Shown here one piece after another: positions 41,422-50,930 of a stretch of DNA of 64,000 nt. A program made the position numbers and the translations under genes. Within the stretch, counting starts at the first letter, position 1; every line of letters starts with the position of its first letter. The notes below the pieces were generated by a model, which had not been told where the DNA came from, ran no database searches, and was given only the letters and a program-made list of their open reading frames with translations. The DNA is from Hyphomicrobium sp. MC1 (GTDB lineage: Bacteria > Pseudomonadota > Alphaproteobacteria > Rhizobiales > Hyphomicrobiaceae): the NCBI RefSeq assembly GCF_000253295.1, contig NC_015717.1:4278001-4342000 (forward strand), in the 5' to 3' direction.

Positions 41422-42512
41422 CTGCGGCTTGCAGCTCGCAACACTTCGCTTGCGATCGCGTTCAGGGGCACCACCTTAGTGGCTGCCCCTCTTGCGATGG
41501 CCTCTTTTGGCATGCCGAAGACCACCGACGTCGCTTCGTCTTGGGCAATCGTGAAGGCGTTTGCGGCTTTCATTTCCTTAAGCCCGCGCGCACCATCGTC
41601 GCCCATGCCCGTCATGATGACGCCGACGGCATTGGAACCAGCCGATTGCGCGGCCGACCGAAACAGCACGTCGACCGACGGGCGATGGCGAGAGACCAGC
41701 GGGCCGCTCTTGACGGACACGAAATACCTCGCGCCCTGCCGTTCCAGCATCATATGTCTGTCGCCTGGCGCGATAAGGACGTGGCCGCGCAGCACGGCAT
41801 CGCCGTCGACCGCTTCCTTCACTTCGACGGCGCAGAGTGAATTCAGGCGTTTGGCAAAGGCCGCAGTAAATTTCTCCGGCATGTGCTGCACAATGACGAT
41901 GCCCGGCGCATTCGCGGGCATGGCTTCCAAGACGACGCGCAGCGATTCCGTTCCGCCAGTAGAGGCGCCCATACACACGACCATTTCGGTTGTTTTCGCC
42001 ATAGCGCGGCCGGACGGTGGCGGAAGCATCGCGTCCGCCGTCAGCTTCTTTTCCGGTCCTCCCATGCTGACTTCCATCGCATCGCGCGGCCGTCGTCCGC
42101 CGACCCGAGCCAAAGCCGCGCTTTTGACCACTTCGCAAATTCTAAGCGAGCTTTCGGCGAGATGATCGGCAACGCCGATCCGCGGCTTCAAGATGATGTC
42201 GACGGCACCTGCCTCCAACGCCTGCATCAGCGTTTCCGATCCTGCCTCCGTCAGCGAAGAGCACATGACGACCGGAACCGGCCGCTGCGCCATCAGCTTT
42301 CTGAGAAACGTAATGCCGTCCATACGCGGCATCTCGACATCAAGCGTGATGACATCCGGGACCTCATCCTGGATACGACGTGCAGCGGCGATCGGGTCGG
42401 AGGCTGCGCCCATGACTTCGATGTCCGGGTCCGAGCTCAACACCGCCGTCAGGGTTTGGCGCACGCTTGCCGAGTCGTCGATAATCAGAACGCGTATCTT
42501 TTTATGAGGCAT
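41418..42512 (-). CDS. cheB: Chemotaxis methylesterase/glutamine deamidase CheB
   Basis: A 364-residue protein. Receiver domain: RVLIIDDSASVRQ, phospho-Asp58 in TLDVEMPRMDG, Lys near the end (IILKPR). After a linker the esterase domain has the catalytic Ser in MGASTGGTESLR, His in VIVQHMPEKFTAAF and Asp in MTGMGDDGARGLKEM. It removes receptor methyl groups. It starts directly after the cheR stop and ends overlapping the convergent gene's stop by 4 bases. Confidence 0.95.
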   Translation of the reverse strand: MPHKKIRVLIIDDSASVRQTLTAVLSSDPDIEVMGAASDPIAAARRIQDEVPDVITLDVEMPRMDGITFLRKLMAQRPVPVVMCSSLTEAGSETLMQALEAGAVDIILKPRIGVADHLAESSLRICEVVKSAALARVGGRRPRDAMEVSMGGPEKKLTADAMLPPPSGRAMAKTTEMVVCMGASTGGTESLRVVLEAMPANAPGIVIVQHMPEKFTAAFAKRLNSLCAVEVKEAVDGDAVLRGHVLIAPGDRHMMLERQGARYFVSVKSGPLVSRHRPSVDVLFRSAAQSAGSNAVGVIMTGMGDDGARGLKEMKAANAFTIAQDEATSVVFGMPKEAIARGAATKVVPLNAIASEVLRAASRS

Positions 42513-43382
42513 CTATCGCGTCTTCTGAAAAATGGTATTTGCGACCTGTTTGACCGGAAGTGAAAATCCGCCAATGGATTCGGAATGACCAATGAACAGA
42601 TAGCCGTTCGGCGCGAGACAATCGCAAAGCCGCGATAGAACGGCTTCCTGCACCTTTTTCTCGAAATAGATGAGCACATTTCGGCAGAAGATAACGTCGA
42701 CCGGTGCGCCAATTGCGTAGCTATCGTCCATAAGGTTCAGCCGGGCGAAACCGATCTTCGATCGAAGCGAATGGTGGATGCGAACCTGCCGGTCGCCACG
42801 GACCGAACGCAGCACGTATTTCCGCGCCATGTCGGGGGGGACCGGATCCATCATCTCTTCGGGATAGATGCCACGAACCGCGGTCGACAGAACCTCGGTG
42901 CTTAGATCTGTCGCGAGGATCGAATATCCAAGCCGATAGCTCTGCCTGAAGTCTTCAAGGATCATCGCCAACGTGTAGGGTTCGGCGCCGGTCGAGCATG
43001 CCGCGCTCCAAATGCGAACCTCACCTTTGTCTCGCTGCATCATCGCGGGCAGAACATTTTCGACTAGGTAAGCGAAGTGGTTGGGTTCCCGAAAGAAATC
43101 CGTCTTGTTCGTCGTCGCGACGTCGATCAGATGAACGGCTTCGGACTCGATGCCATCTTCATCAAAAAGGAAGTGACAATAACTGTCGAGTGAGGCGTGG
43201 CCGGTGACGCGCAAGCGCCGCCGGAGCCGTCCCTCAAGCATCGTCACTTTGGTCGGCGGCATGCGGATGCCGCTATACCCATTGATGAAACGCGCCAAGC
43301 GATCGAAGTTGCGCTTGCTCAGGTTATCGCTGCGCAGCCGCGTATCTTGCCCGCGGTCGACGCTGAGGCCTTGAGAAGTCAT
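42513..43382 (-). CDS. cheR: Chemotaxis protein methyltransferase CheR
   Basis: A 289-residue methyltransferase: N-terminal helical domain (FDRLARFINGYSGIRMPPTK), then the SAM-binding fold with VRIWSAACSTGAEPYTLAMI, ILATDLSTEVL and VDVIFCRNVLIYFEKK. It adds methyl groups to receptor glutamates. The C-terminus is short, with no TPR extension, and I see no NWETF-type tether on the local MCP. It adjoins cheB without a gap. Confidence 0.95.
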   Translation of the reverse strand: MTSQGLSVDRGQDTRLRSDNLSKRNFDRLARFINGYSGIRMPPTKVTMLEGRLRRRLRVTGHASLDSYCHFLFDEDGIESEAVHLIDVATTNKTDFFREPNHFAYLVENVLPAMMQRDKGEVRIWSAACSTGAEPYTLAMILEDFRQSYRLGYSILATDLSTEVLSTAVRGIYPEEMMDPVPPDMARKYVLRSVRGDRQVRIHHSLRSKIGFARLNLMDDSYAIGAPVDVIFCRNVLIYFEKKVQEAVLSRLCDCLAPNGYLFIGHSESIGGFSLPVKQVANTIFQKTR

Positions 43383-43403
43383 ACCAAAAGCTCCGTAGAC
43401 CGG

Positions 43404-43892
43404 TTACGCAGCGGCCGCAGTTTGCGAAAGCACCGCCGACTCGGACGACGAGAACAGTTTTGGCAGGTCGACCAGCACGACGAAACCTTCGGGCCGCTGG
43501 ACCACACCGGCGATGTAGTCCGAGCGCCAGCGAACGCCGATGTCCGGCGCCGCTTCGATCTGATTGCTGTGGAAGGGCGTTACTTCGAAGACCCGATCCG
43601 CCACAAGACCCAGGCACAGGACTCGCCCCGCAAGCGCCACATCCAAAACGAGGATGCGCGTGTGTGGCGTCGGCTCCGTCGGCGCCAGCCCGAGACGCTG
43701 GCGCAGATCTATAGTCGGTACGCCTTGGCCCCGAACGTCGGTGAGGCCAAGGAGATAGTCGGGACCGTGCGGAATCCTGAATGCCTTTCGGTAATCCAGG
43801 ATCTCGCGCACTTCCCTAACGGGGACCGCGAAGACTTCGTCGGCCAAGCTAAACGTCACATATTGAGCTTCGGACCCAGCGCTGGTCATCAC
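43404..43892 (-). CDS. cheW: CheW coupling protein (second copy)
   Basis: A 162-residue CheW. It has the SH3-like pair with QYVTFSLADEVFAVPVREVR, PHGPDYLLGLTDVRGQGVPT and GLVADRVFEVTPFHSNQIEA. It bridges receptors to CheA. Its start overlaps the MCP stop (ATGA), so receptor and coupler are made together. Two CheW genes flank the MCP gene; they may prefer different receptors. Confidence 0.93.
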   Translation of the reverse strand: MMTSAGSEAQYVTFSLADEVFAVPVREVREILDYRKAFRIPHGPDYLLGLTDVRGQGVPTIDLRQRLGLAPTEPTPHTRILVLDVALAGRVLCLGLVADRVFEVTPFHSNQIEAAPDIGVRWRSDYIAGVVQRPEGFVVLVDLPKLFSSSESAVLSQTAAAA

Positions 43893-45742
43893 GCCGACTC
43901 CCGGAAATTTGCATCGTCGGCATCAGGGCCACCCGTGCTCAAGTCCAGGGCAAAGCCCTTCACACGCGACTGAAGTTCGGCAACGGTATTGCGGTGCGCG
44001 GACGAGGTCGCTTTCTTCTCAGCGGAAGCCCTGGCAAGCGCTTTCTGAGCGGCCGACGGCTTTGCCGATGTGATCCGCTTGACGGACGCCGAGCGGACGT
44101 TCGCAGACTCGGACGAGCGGTTCGAGTCGTCGGTCCGGAAGAACGCGATGCTCTGCTGAAGCTCCTCGGCCTGCGCCGCCAATTCTTCAGAGGTCGCCGA
44201 CATTTCTTCCGAGGCACCGGCGTTCTGCTGCGTGACCTTATCGAGCTGCTGGATCGCCTCATTGATCTGCGAAGCACCGATATCCTGTTCACGGCACGCG
44301 GCGCTGATCTCAGCAACGAGTTCCGCCGTCTTACGGATATCCGGAACCAAGCGCGTCAGCATTTCGCCGGCTTCCTGCGCCGCTTTCACGGTGTCGCCGG
44401 ACACCGCGCCGATCTCTGCGGCCGCAGTCTGGCTGCGTTCCGCGAGCTTGCGCACTTCGGATGCAACGACCGCGAAGCCCTTGCCGTGCTCGCCAGCGCG
44501 CGCGGCTTCGACCGCGGCGTTGAGAGCCAGAAGATCCGTCTGGCGGGCGATCTCCTGAACGATACCGATTTTTTCTGCAATCGTGCGCATCGCGTTGACT
44601 GCGCGGCTCACTGCGTCGCCGCTTGCTTCAGCATCTTTCGACGATTGACGCGCGATCTTCTCTGTCTGCGCAGCGTTATCAGCGTTCTGCTTAATGTTCG
44701 CCGCCATTTCTTCCATCGACGCCGATGCTTCTTCGGCGGCCGAAGCCTGTTCGGTTGCGCCCTGCGATACCTGCTCGGAGGCCGAAGATAGCTGCTGGCT
44801 GCCAGCCGATACGTTTCTCGAAGCCGCGACCGCATCCGATACGACGCCCCGCAGGCGCTCGACCATGCTTTCCAGGGCGTGACCCAGCGTGTCCTTGTCC
44901 GAAAGCGGCTTCGGCTGCACCGTGAGATCGCCACCTGCAATCTGATTGGCGATGTCGGCAGTCTCGCGAAGGTTCGAGGTCATGCGATTCATTGCATCGA
45001 TGAGGTCTTTGATCTCGTCGTTGCTCTTTGCTTCAATTTGCTGGCCGAGATCGCCGATGGCGACGGCTTGAGCCAACGATACACCTTTCGAAAGGCCACG
45101 AGAAATATTGAGCGAAATCCAGATGGCCGCTGCGATTGAAACAACGATCAGAAGAATTGCGGCACTGATCAGAATGTTTCGCGACATCGCGTATTCGGCA
45201 CTCGTCTCCTCATCGGTCGCTTTCATATTGGCGTCTGCCGCGTCTCGCACCCGGTCCGCTAAGGCGAGAAGTTCATTCTGCTTTTTTCGGGCATCCCCGA
45301 TCGACAGGGCGCCAGCCTGCGCATTGGACTCGTTGGTGTTCAGCGTCGCAAGACGTATGACCTCGCGATTCTCTACAAGGTATTCATTATAGGATCGTCC
45401 CAAATCCGCCAGGATCGATTTCATCTCGTCGTTTGCGATCGACGTGATTTTCGGGAGCAGTACACTAACCTTATCTGCCGCATCTTCCGATTTTTTCTTG
45501 AACTCGGTTGTCAATGCGGGGTCATTGGTCATCGCAGCGTTCTTCTCGTTGCGAGACATCGTATTCAACGCGTTCTGGAGGTCGCCGATAAGCTGCGTCT
45601 CCTTCACGGGACCCGCAAGCATATCTGTGATCGCCGAGTTGAGAGAACTTAGATTGGCGATCGAAAGTCCCGCCATCACACAGGAGAGAATCGTCAGAAC
45701 CGCGAACGTAGCGGCCAGCTTGGCCTTGATCGTGAATCGCAT
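43889..45742 (-). CDS. Methyl-accepting chemotaxis protein
   Basis: A 617-residue receptor. Helix 1 spans residues ~9-30; the sensor region to ~185 is helical, four-helix-bundle-like (NTMSRNEKNAAMTNDPALTT), and helix 2 is ILISAAILLIVVSIAAAIWI. HAMP follows, then the signalling hairpin QTDLLALNAAVEAARAGEHG. The C-terminus ends without an NWETF-type pentapeptide but has a Ser/Ala-rich tail. The sensed compound is unknown. It is encoded between two cheW genes. Confidence 0.93.
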   Translation of the reverse strand: MRFTIKAKLAATFAVLTILSCVMAGLSIANLSSLNSAITDMLAGPVKETQLIGDLQNALNTMSRNEKNAAMTNDPALTTEFKKKSEDAADKVSVLLPKITSIANDEMKSILADLGRSYNEYLVENREVIRLATLNTNESNAQAGALSIGDARKKQNELLALADRVRDAADANMKATDEETSAEYAMSRNILISAAILLIVVSIAAAIWISLNISRGLSKGVSLAQAVAIGDLGQQIEAKSNDEIKDLIDAMNRMTSNLRETADIANQIAGGDLTVQPKPLSDKDTLGHALESMVERLRGVVSDAVAASRNVSAGSQQLSSASEQVSQGATEQASAAEEASASMEEMAANIKQNADNAAQTEKIARQSSKDAEASGDAVSRAVNAMRTIAEKIGIVQEIARQTDLLALNAAVEAARAGEHGKGFAVVASEVRKLAERSQTAAAEIGAVSGDTVKAAQEAGEMLTRLVPDIRKTAELVAEISAACREQDIGASQINEAIQQLDKVTQQNAGASEEMSATSEELAAQAEELQQSIAFFRTDDSNRSSESANVRSASVKRITSAKPSAAQKALARASAEKKATSSAHRNTVAELQSRVKGFALDLSTGGPDADDANFRESA

Positions 45743-45883
45743 TGCGTTTGCCCTAAAATTTGGAAACCTTGTGGTTTCCAGCGCACTTCATGAACTGTTT
45801 GCGATAGCTTCGCCGCTGCTATCGAACGGAACTCGTCATGAGTCTCGCCGGCGCATCCATGCGCAGGGCCTTCAAAAAAACGC

Positions 45884-46360
45884 TCAAGCGACTGCTTTGA
45901 GCGATCCTCCTGTCGTTTCCGAATGGATCGAGAAAATATTCTGAAGATCAGGAAGCACGATAAACTCGCCTCCCTGCTTGACGACGCATTTCACATATTC
46001 GGATCGCCACCGCATGCCCACGCTCGGCGGCGGCTCGCTGCGGCAAAGATCAAGTGTCGTGACTTCGTTCACGCGGTCGGTCCGAAGTCCGATGAAGCTC
46101 GCGACTCCATCGATATCGAGTTCGATCACGACAGTACGACTGTCGATCGTCAGCGGTCCGGCTTCCATTCCGAATGCGACATGCAGATTCGCGAGGGGGA
46201 TGACTTTGCCGCGGAAATTTATGACGCCGCCGACCAGCTTTGAAGCCGTCGGCACGATCGTCACGATCGGCATGTCCATGATCTCGCGGACAATGCTCGC
46301 CTCCAAGGCAAACGTCTCGTCTTGGAGATCGAACGTCAGTACTTCAATTTCTTGCGTCAT
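45884..46360 (-). CDS. cheW: CheW coupling protein (first copy)
   Basis: A 158-residue CheW with VLTFDLQDETFALEASIVRE, ASKLVGGVINFRGKVIPLAN and FIGLRTDRVNEVTTLDLCRS. It lies just after cheA and before the MCP gene; the 141-base gap on the MCP side may hold an extra promoter. The two local CheW proteins differ clearly, so they are not a recent duplication. Confidence 0.93.
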   Translation of the reverse strand: MTQEIEVLTFDLQDETFALEASIVREIMDMPIVTIVPTASKLVGGVINFRGKVIPLANLHVAFGMEAGPLTIDSRTVVIELDIDGVASFIGLRTDRVNEVTTLDLCRSEPPPSVGMRWRSEYVKCVVKQGGEFIVLPDLQNIFSIHSETTGGSLKAVA

Positions 46361-46394
46361 AGCCGAATGCCTTCGTCGTTATGGTCGGACGTGC

Positions 46395-48371
46395 TCAACC
46401 GGCCTTGCGCAGCTGCGCCTCGGCCATTTGCCCAGTCGCCACCAGATGCGCGATATCGAGAATGAGCGCGACCGAGCCGTCGCCGAGGATCGTCGCGCCA
46501 GAAAACATCGCGACGTCTTCGTGCAGCTTCGACATGGCCTTGATCACGGTCTGATGGTCACCGATGATCTGGTCGACGACCAATCCGACGCGCTCGGCCC
46601 CAGTCGAAACGACCACGATTTTCTGGAATTGATCCGGCTGTGTTCCTGTCTGGAAAATTTCGCGAAGCCTGAGGAACGGAACGAGCGTATCGCGCAGCGA
46701 GATAAAGCTTCTGCCGCGCGAGCGCAAATCCTGCTCGACCGGCAATTCGAGACATTCCTCGACCGCGGATAGCGGAATGACATAGCGTCCCGTGCCGACT
46801 CGAACCAAAAGGCCGTCGATGATGGCAAGCGTCAACGGGATACGAAGCGAGATACGCGAGCCTACGCCCGGCTCGCTGCTGAGATCGATCGATCCGCGCA
46901 GCGCTTCCACCGTCCGCTTGACGACGTCCATACCAACTCCGCGGCCGGAGAGATTGGTGACAGCTTGCGCGGTCGAGAAGCCGGGTTGGAAGATCATTTG
47001 CAGCAGATCGTGATCACCAATGTGGGCACCCGGCATAATCAAGCCTTGCGCTTCCGCCTTGGCTCGAACACGCGCCCGGTCGATGCCGGCACCGTCGTCC
47101 GTGATGGAAATAATGACTTCGCCGCCTGCATGGCGCGCCGAGAGATTGATTTTACCTGCTTCCGGTTTTCCGGCCGCCTTGCGTTTTTCCGGCGTTTCGA
47201 GACCGTGATCGACGGAGTTTCTGACGAGATGCACGAGCGGGTCCGCCAGCCGCTCGATAACGGTCTTGTCTACTTCCGTTCCTTCGCCTTCGGTCGTCAG
47301 GTCGATCGTCTTGCCCGTCTCGCGTGCGAGATCATGCACGAGGCGACGGAAGCGGCCGAATAGGGTTCCGACGGGAACCATGCGAAGCACCATCATCGTA
47401 TCGCGCAGCTCGTTGGAGAGCCGCTCGATGTCTTCGGAGACGGCGCGCAGATTAAGGTCCGGGCTGGCGGCGGCAATCTGGCTAAGACGCGATTGCGCGA
47501 TGACGAGTTCACCGACACGATCCATGAGCTCGTCCAGCCGTTCAGCAGGAACGCGAACGCTTTCAGAGCTTTTGGCTGCCTGGCGCGTGTCGGCACCGGC
47601 CGACGGCCGCCGCTTATCCGTCTGCGACGCATCGGACGATGGTGCGGCATCGCTGGAAATTTCCAGCTGGACTGGTTCGCTGTCTTTCTCGGCTTCGACC
47701 TGACGAATATCGAGCTTCATGTCATCGATAATGAACATGAAGACGTCTTCTATATCCGTCCGCGGCTTATCGGTGAGAAGTTTGACGTTCCACGTGATGT
47801 AGCACTCGTTCGCAACCAGCGCGTCGAGAGCCGGGATTTCCGAAATATCAGCCGCAACGCTACACTCGCCGAGATCGCGCATTTCGGCCAGAAGCGCCAG
47901 CGGGTTGCAACCGTTGACCAACGCATTCGGCGGCAGCGAGAAATTAATCTCCCAAGACGTTTTCTCGGGTTCTTCCGGCGGCGGAGCATGTCCTGCCATC
48001 TTCACTTCCTGCTCCAGGCGGATGAGCAGTTCCTGGCCTGTCGCCTCGCTGGCTGTTTCGGCTCCTTCGAGCAAAGACCGCATGTGATCTTGCGCAGCCA
48101 GAACAACCGAGACGAGGTTCGCCGTTGCCGTGACCTCACCCTTGCGAACCTGATCGAAGGCCGATTCACAATGGTGCGTGAACGATGCAAGCACATCGAA
48201 CCCGAACATGGCGCCGGAGCCCTTCAGAGTGTGAAGGCTACGAAAAACATCATCGACGAGCGCGCGATCACCGGGCTTCCTCGACAAATCGAGCAAGCCA
48301 AGCTCAATGCGATCCAAAAGCTCGTCCGCCTCAGCGCGAAATGTTGCAATTGCATCCGTATTCGAAGTCAT
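46395..48371 (-). CDS. cheA: Chemotaxis histidine kinase CheA
   Basis: A 658-residue kinase with the normal domains: Hpt with His47 in SLHTLKGSGAMFGF; a middle response-regulator-binding-like region; the dimer helices (RVPAERLDELMDRVGELVIA); the ATPase with HLVRNSVDHGLETPEKR, ISITDDGAGID and NLSGRGVGMDVVKR; and a C-terminal CheW-like domain (LLVRVGTGRYVIPLSAVEEC). It takes receptor signals through CheW and phosphorylates CheY and CheB. Its ATG overlaps the cheY stop. Confidence 0.96.
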   Translation of the reverse strand: MTSNTDAIATFRAEADELLDRIELGLLDLSRKPGDRALVDDVFRSLHTLKGSGAMFGFDVLASFTHHCESAFDQVRKGEVTATANLVSVVLAAQDHMRSLLEGAETASEATGQELLIRLEQEVKMAGHAPPPEEPEKTSWEINFSLPPNALVNGCNPLALLAEMRDLGECSVAADISEIPALDALVANECYITWNVKLLTDKPRTDIEDVFMFIIDDMKLDIRQVEAEKDSEPVQLEISSDAAPSSDASQTDKRRPSAGADTRQAAKSSESVRVPAERLDELMDRVGELVIAQSRLSQIAAASPDLNLRAVSEDIERLSNELRDTMMVLRMVPVGTLFGRFRRLVHDLARETGKTIDLTTEGEGTEVDKTVIERLADPLVHLVRNSVDHGLETPEKRKAAGKPEAGKINLSARHAGGEVIISITDDGAGIDRARVRAKAEAQGLIMPGAHIGDHDLLQMIFQPGFSTAQAVTNLSGRGVGMDVVKRTVEALRGSIDLSSEPGVGSRISLRIPLTLAIIDGLLVRVGTGRYVIPLSAVEECLELPVEQDLRSRGRSFISLRDTLVPFLRLREIFQTGTQPDQFQKIVVVSTGAERVGLVVDQIIGDHQTVIKAMSKLHEDVAMFSGATILGDGSVALILDIAHLVATGQMAEAQLRKAG

Positions 48372-48736
48372 TGCCCGAGAACCTTCTTGACGATCTTCAG
48401 AAGATTGTCGGCTTGAAAGGGCTTCGTCAGCCAGCCAGTGGCACCCGCGGACTTAGCCCGTTGTTTGAGCGCTGCGTCGGATTCCGTCGTGAGAAAGATG
48501 ATCGGAACACCGCTGTGCGCCGGGATTTTGCGCAGCTCTTCGATCATCGTCAGCCCATCCATGACGGGCATGTTCAAGTCGGTGATGATGAGGTCGAACT
48601 TTCCAGCGTTGGCTTTCTTAATGCCGTCTGCCCCGTCGACCGCCTCGCTGACCTGATAACCGGCCCCTGTCAGCGCCACCTTGATCGCGACCCGGATACT
48701 TGATGAATCGTCTACCGTAAGAATTGACGCGGACAT
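48368..48736 (-). CDS. cheY: Chemotaxis response regulator CheY
   Basis: A 122-residue receiver: ILTVDDSSSIR, Asp53 in LIITDLNMPVMDGL, FLTTESD and WLTKPFQADNLLK. It is the likely direct target of the coupled CheA and similar to, but distinct from, the CheY-like protein at 37990. It may drive the flagellar motor or another output; no flagellar gene is in this window. Confidence 0.95.
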   Translation of the reverse strand: MSASILTVDDSSSIRVAIKVALTGAGYQVSEAVDGADGIKKANAGKFDLIITDLNMPVMDGLTMIEELRKIPAHSGVPIIFLTTESDAALKQRAKSAGATGWLTKPFQADNLLKIVKKVLGQ

Positions 48737-48737
48737 T

Positions 48738-49055
48738 TCAGGCTCCCTCGTGCAACCAGAACCGGCGATTTTCAGCCGACATTTCAGCGAGCAGTCCCGC
48801 TCGATCCATAAGGCTCAAAGCACGCCCGGATATCGGAGCGGCGAGCGATAATTGCTTGGAGGCGCCCTGCGCATAGAGCCGCGCGGCGACGATGAGTTGG
48901 ATGCCGGCGATGTCGACGTCGGACTCTTCGGAGATAAGGAGGTCGAGTGATTCGCTATCGTTTATGGAGCTCAGAATTGCGTTTTTCGCATCGCCGATCG
49001 TCCGAATTGTCAACAGACCAGAAATATCCAGCGTCGAATTGCAATTTTCGCTCAT
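48738..49055 (-). CDS. STAS-domain protein heading the che operon
   Basis: A 105-residue STAS (anti-sigma-antagonist-like) protein with STLDISGLLTIRTIGDAKNA and SDVDIAGIQLIVAARLYAQG. The usual phospho-acceptor Ser (D-S-S-G) is replaced: the loop reads VDIAGIQ, so it may not be phosphorylated. I chose ATG 49055 because GAGGGG lies just before it; an in-frame ATG at 49100 is the alternative. STAS genes lead some alphaproteobacterial che clusters. Its role there is unknown. Confidence 0.82.
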   Translation of the reverse strand: MSENCNSTLDISGLLTIRTIGDAKNAILSSINDSESLDLLISEESDVDIAGIQLIVAARLYAQGASKQLSLAAPISGRALSLMDRAGLLAEMSAENRRFWLHEGA

Positions 49056-49100
49056 TTCCCCTCGGAATGTTGCCGCCGCAAAACTCCGCCCCACTTTCAT

Positions 49101-49799
49101 GACTTACTGAACGACAATAAGTCTGGGCCATTATATGTAGGCGAGGTGTTAATGATGGCCTAACACCAAAAATATCGGATTGTAACTAAAGACCAATATC
49201 GCGTCCCAAAAAAGCCGTCGGCGGATTCGATGGCCAATTATCATCAATATTCCAAATTCGGCTGGCCTGTTTTCATGGCAATAATGGAAATATTTTTTCC
49301 TTGCGAGGTCGGTCCGGATTCGGTCCCGCTCAGCCGTCGCAATTTAGAGCAATACGGTTACTCAGTATACGTATCACACAGCCCTATTGTCCGTAAATCG
49401 CGATAAATTGGCCTTTCCCCCTTACATCTCTGTGCTTATGAGGTGGTCAACGGAAGAAGGCCCAGGGACTGCCCATCTTATAGAGATGGGGATTCCAGCG
49501 ATCTCTGTTGGATTCAGTGGACGCAATCAACAACGAACAATCGGGCAGACAGTATTTCCCATCAATGGCCGCGGCCCTGTGCGGAATAGGCGATCCGCGG
49601 TTGGCTGAATGCGGTGCTTGGCATTGCCGCGATACTGAATTTTCGAAATCGCCATAGTGCTCAATTGTGAGCGCTATAACGTCGTAAGTTCGCATAATTC
49701 TTGTCGCCGATTCCGGTCGCACTCGGATCAGATGGCAGTCGAGCGGCGTCGAATAAATCTCATTAGCTCAGGTGCGCGAATGAAGTCGAGCTGCTGCGC
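49101..49799. promoter_or_regulatory. 699-bp AT-rich region upstream of the che operon
   Basis: No convincing gene. An inverted repeat GGTGTTA/TAACACC with a 9-base spacer lies at 49145-49167, about 90 bases upstream of the STAS start at 49055, and could be an operator or hairpin for the che operon. The rest up to the mlaD stop is AT-rich with scattered short frames that have no good start signals. Confidence 0.4.
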
Positions 49800-50921
49800 T
49801 CAGGCGACGCTGCAGGCCCAGACGACAAGTTCAGACGCGACCTTGTCGAACGCTTGATTGAGTGCAGCCGATATTCCAGCCTGATCGGTGATCGTTGCAG
49901 GCACGCTCGCTTTAAATATGCGTGCGCCGAGAATCTGTCCGTTTTTGCCGACGATCTTTGCTGAGAATGCTATCTCGGCAGACGGCGTGTCCGAGGCCAC
50001 GATCTCGAAATTACGCAAATCCAAGATGAGTTGATAATCGACATCAAGCGTGTCCGGCTGGCGTCCAAGGACTTTCAGGTACCCGGCATTTTCAAAGCTT
50101 TGAACGATGCGCGATTGCACAACCCGGCTTAGCGTATCCGGCCACTTGGCGGCGATGGCGTTCGAACGCTCGCCCGCAGGCGTCATGATCGCGACCTGAT
50201 CGTTGAAGACACTGCCGACGATATCGGGTTCCGGCACCACGAGCTGGCCCTCAGGAATCTTGCCGAGGCCTGGAAATTTCTTGGGAGCTTCGAGATCGAC
50301 AATAGGAGCGTCCGCTTTCTTGCCGCCGCCCGTCATCCGCTCCAATCCAGCAAGGATACCATCGACCTTGTCGGAATTCTTCGCGAGCGCTGCTGAGAAC
50401 GTGTTGATGTTCGCGACCAGGGATTTGAAGGGTTCGCGATTTTCATCAATGACGGCGCCGATCTGGTGCAGGATATCGCGCGCTGATTCCGTGAGACTTT
50501 GCGTGTCCTTCGGATCTACGGCAAGGAGCGGCGGCTGACTTCCGGTCGATGTGACGGGGGGTGCATCGGGTGCGCCGCCGCGCAATGCCAGGACGGGCGA
50601 GCTGGTGAGGCCTTGAAATTCTATACCAACCTTCGTGTCGGAACGAACGGGCGTCGTACTCTCAACGGAGATCAGAGCCGTGACCTGCTTGGGATGGTCG
50701 GCTGCCAACTCGAGCGCGACGACTTCGCCGACGCGGATACCATTGAAGAGAACCGCCGAACCTCTGAGAAGTCCGGAGACCGGCGTCTCGAAACGTGCGC
50801 GGTAAAGCGCCTGCTGGGCCAAGCCGCCTGCGTGGTTGAGCCAATAGACAAATACAAACGCCGCCGCGACAGTCGCGAGGGTGAAGAGTCCGATCAGCGT
50901 GTATCGCGCGCGAATTTCCAT
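49800..50921 (-). CDS. mlaD: MlaD-type MCE protein fused to an auxiliary lipoprotein-like domain
   Basis: A 373-residue protein. A membrane anchor (residues 10-28) precedes the MCE domain (RARFETPVSGLLRGSAVLFN, RSDTKVGIEFQGLTSSPVLA), which binds lipid in the periplasm. A helical linker (~125-215) leads to a C-terminal ~155-residue domain (SNAIAAKWPDTLSRVVQSRI, DYQLILDLRNFEIVASDTPS) matching the ABC-type transport auxiliary component usually made as a separate lipoprotein (PqiC/DUF330-like). Here it is fused and has no lipobox. It ends the mlaEFD order and starts 9 bases after mlaF. Confidence 0.85.
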   Translation of the reverse strand: MEIRARYTLIGLFTLATVAAAFVFVYWLNHAGGLAQQALYRARFETPVSGLLRGSAVLFNGIRVGEVVALELAADHPKQVTALISVESTTPVRSDTKVGIEFQGLTSSPVLALRGGAPDAPPVTSTGSQPPLLAVDPKDTQSLTESARDILHQIGAVIDENREPFKSLVANINTFSAALAKNSDKVDGILAGLERMTGGGKKADAPIVDLEAPKKFPGLGKIPEGQLVVPEPDIVGSVFNDQVAIMTPAGERSNAIAAKWPDTLSRVVQSRIVQSFENAGYLKVLGRQPDTLDVDYQLILDLRNFEIVASDTPSAEIAFSAKIVGKNGQILGARIFKASVPATITDQAGISAALNQAFDKVASELVVWACSVA

Positions 50922-50930
50922 AACGGCGTC

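Noticed and set aside
47493..48416. 307-codon plus-strand frame opposite cheA
   Set aside because: Antisense to cheA, highly Arg-rich, no motif.
49387..49608. 73-codon plus-strand frame upstream of the che operon
   Set aside because: No start signal and no recognisable sequence; left as intergenic.
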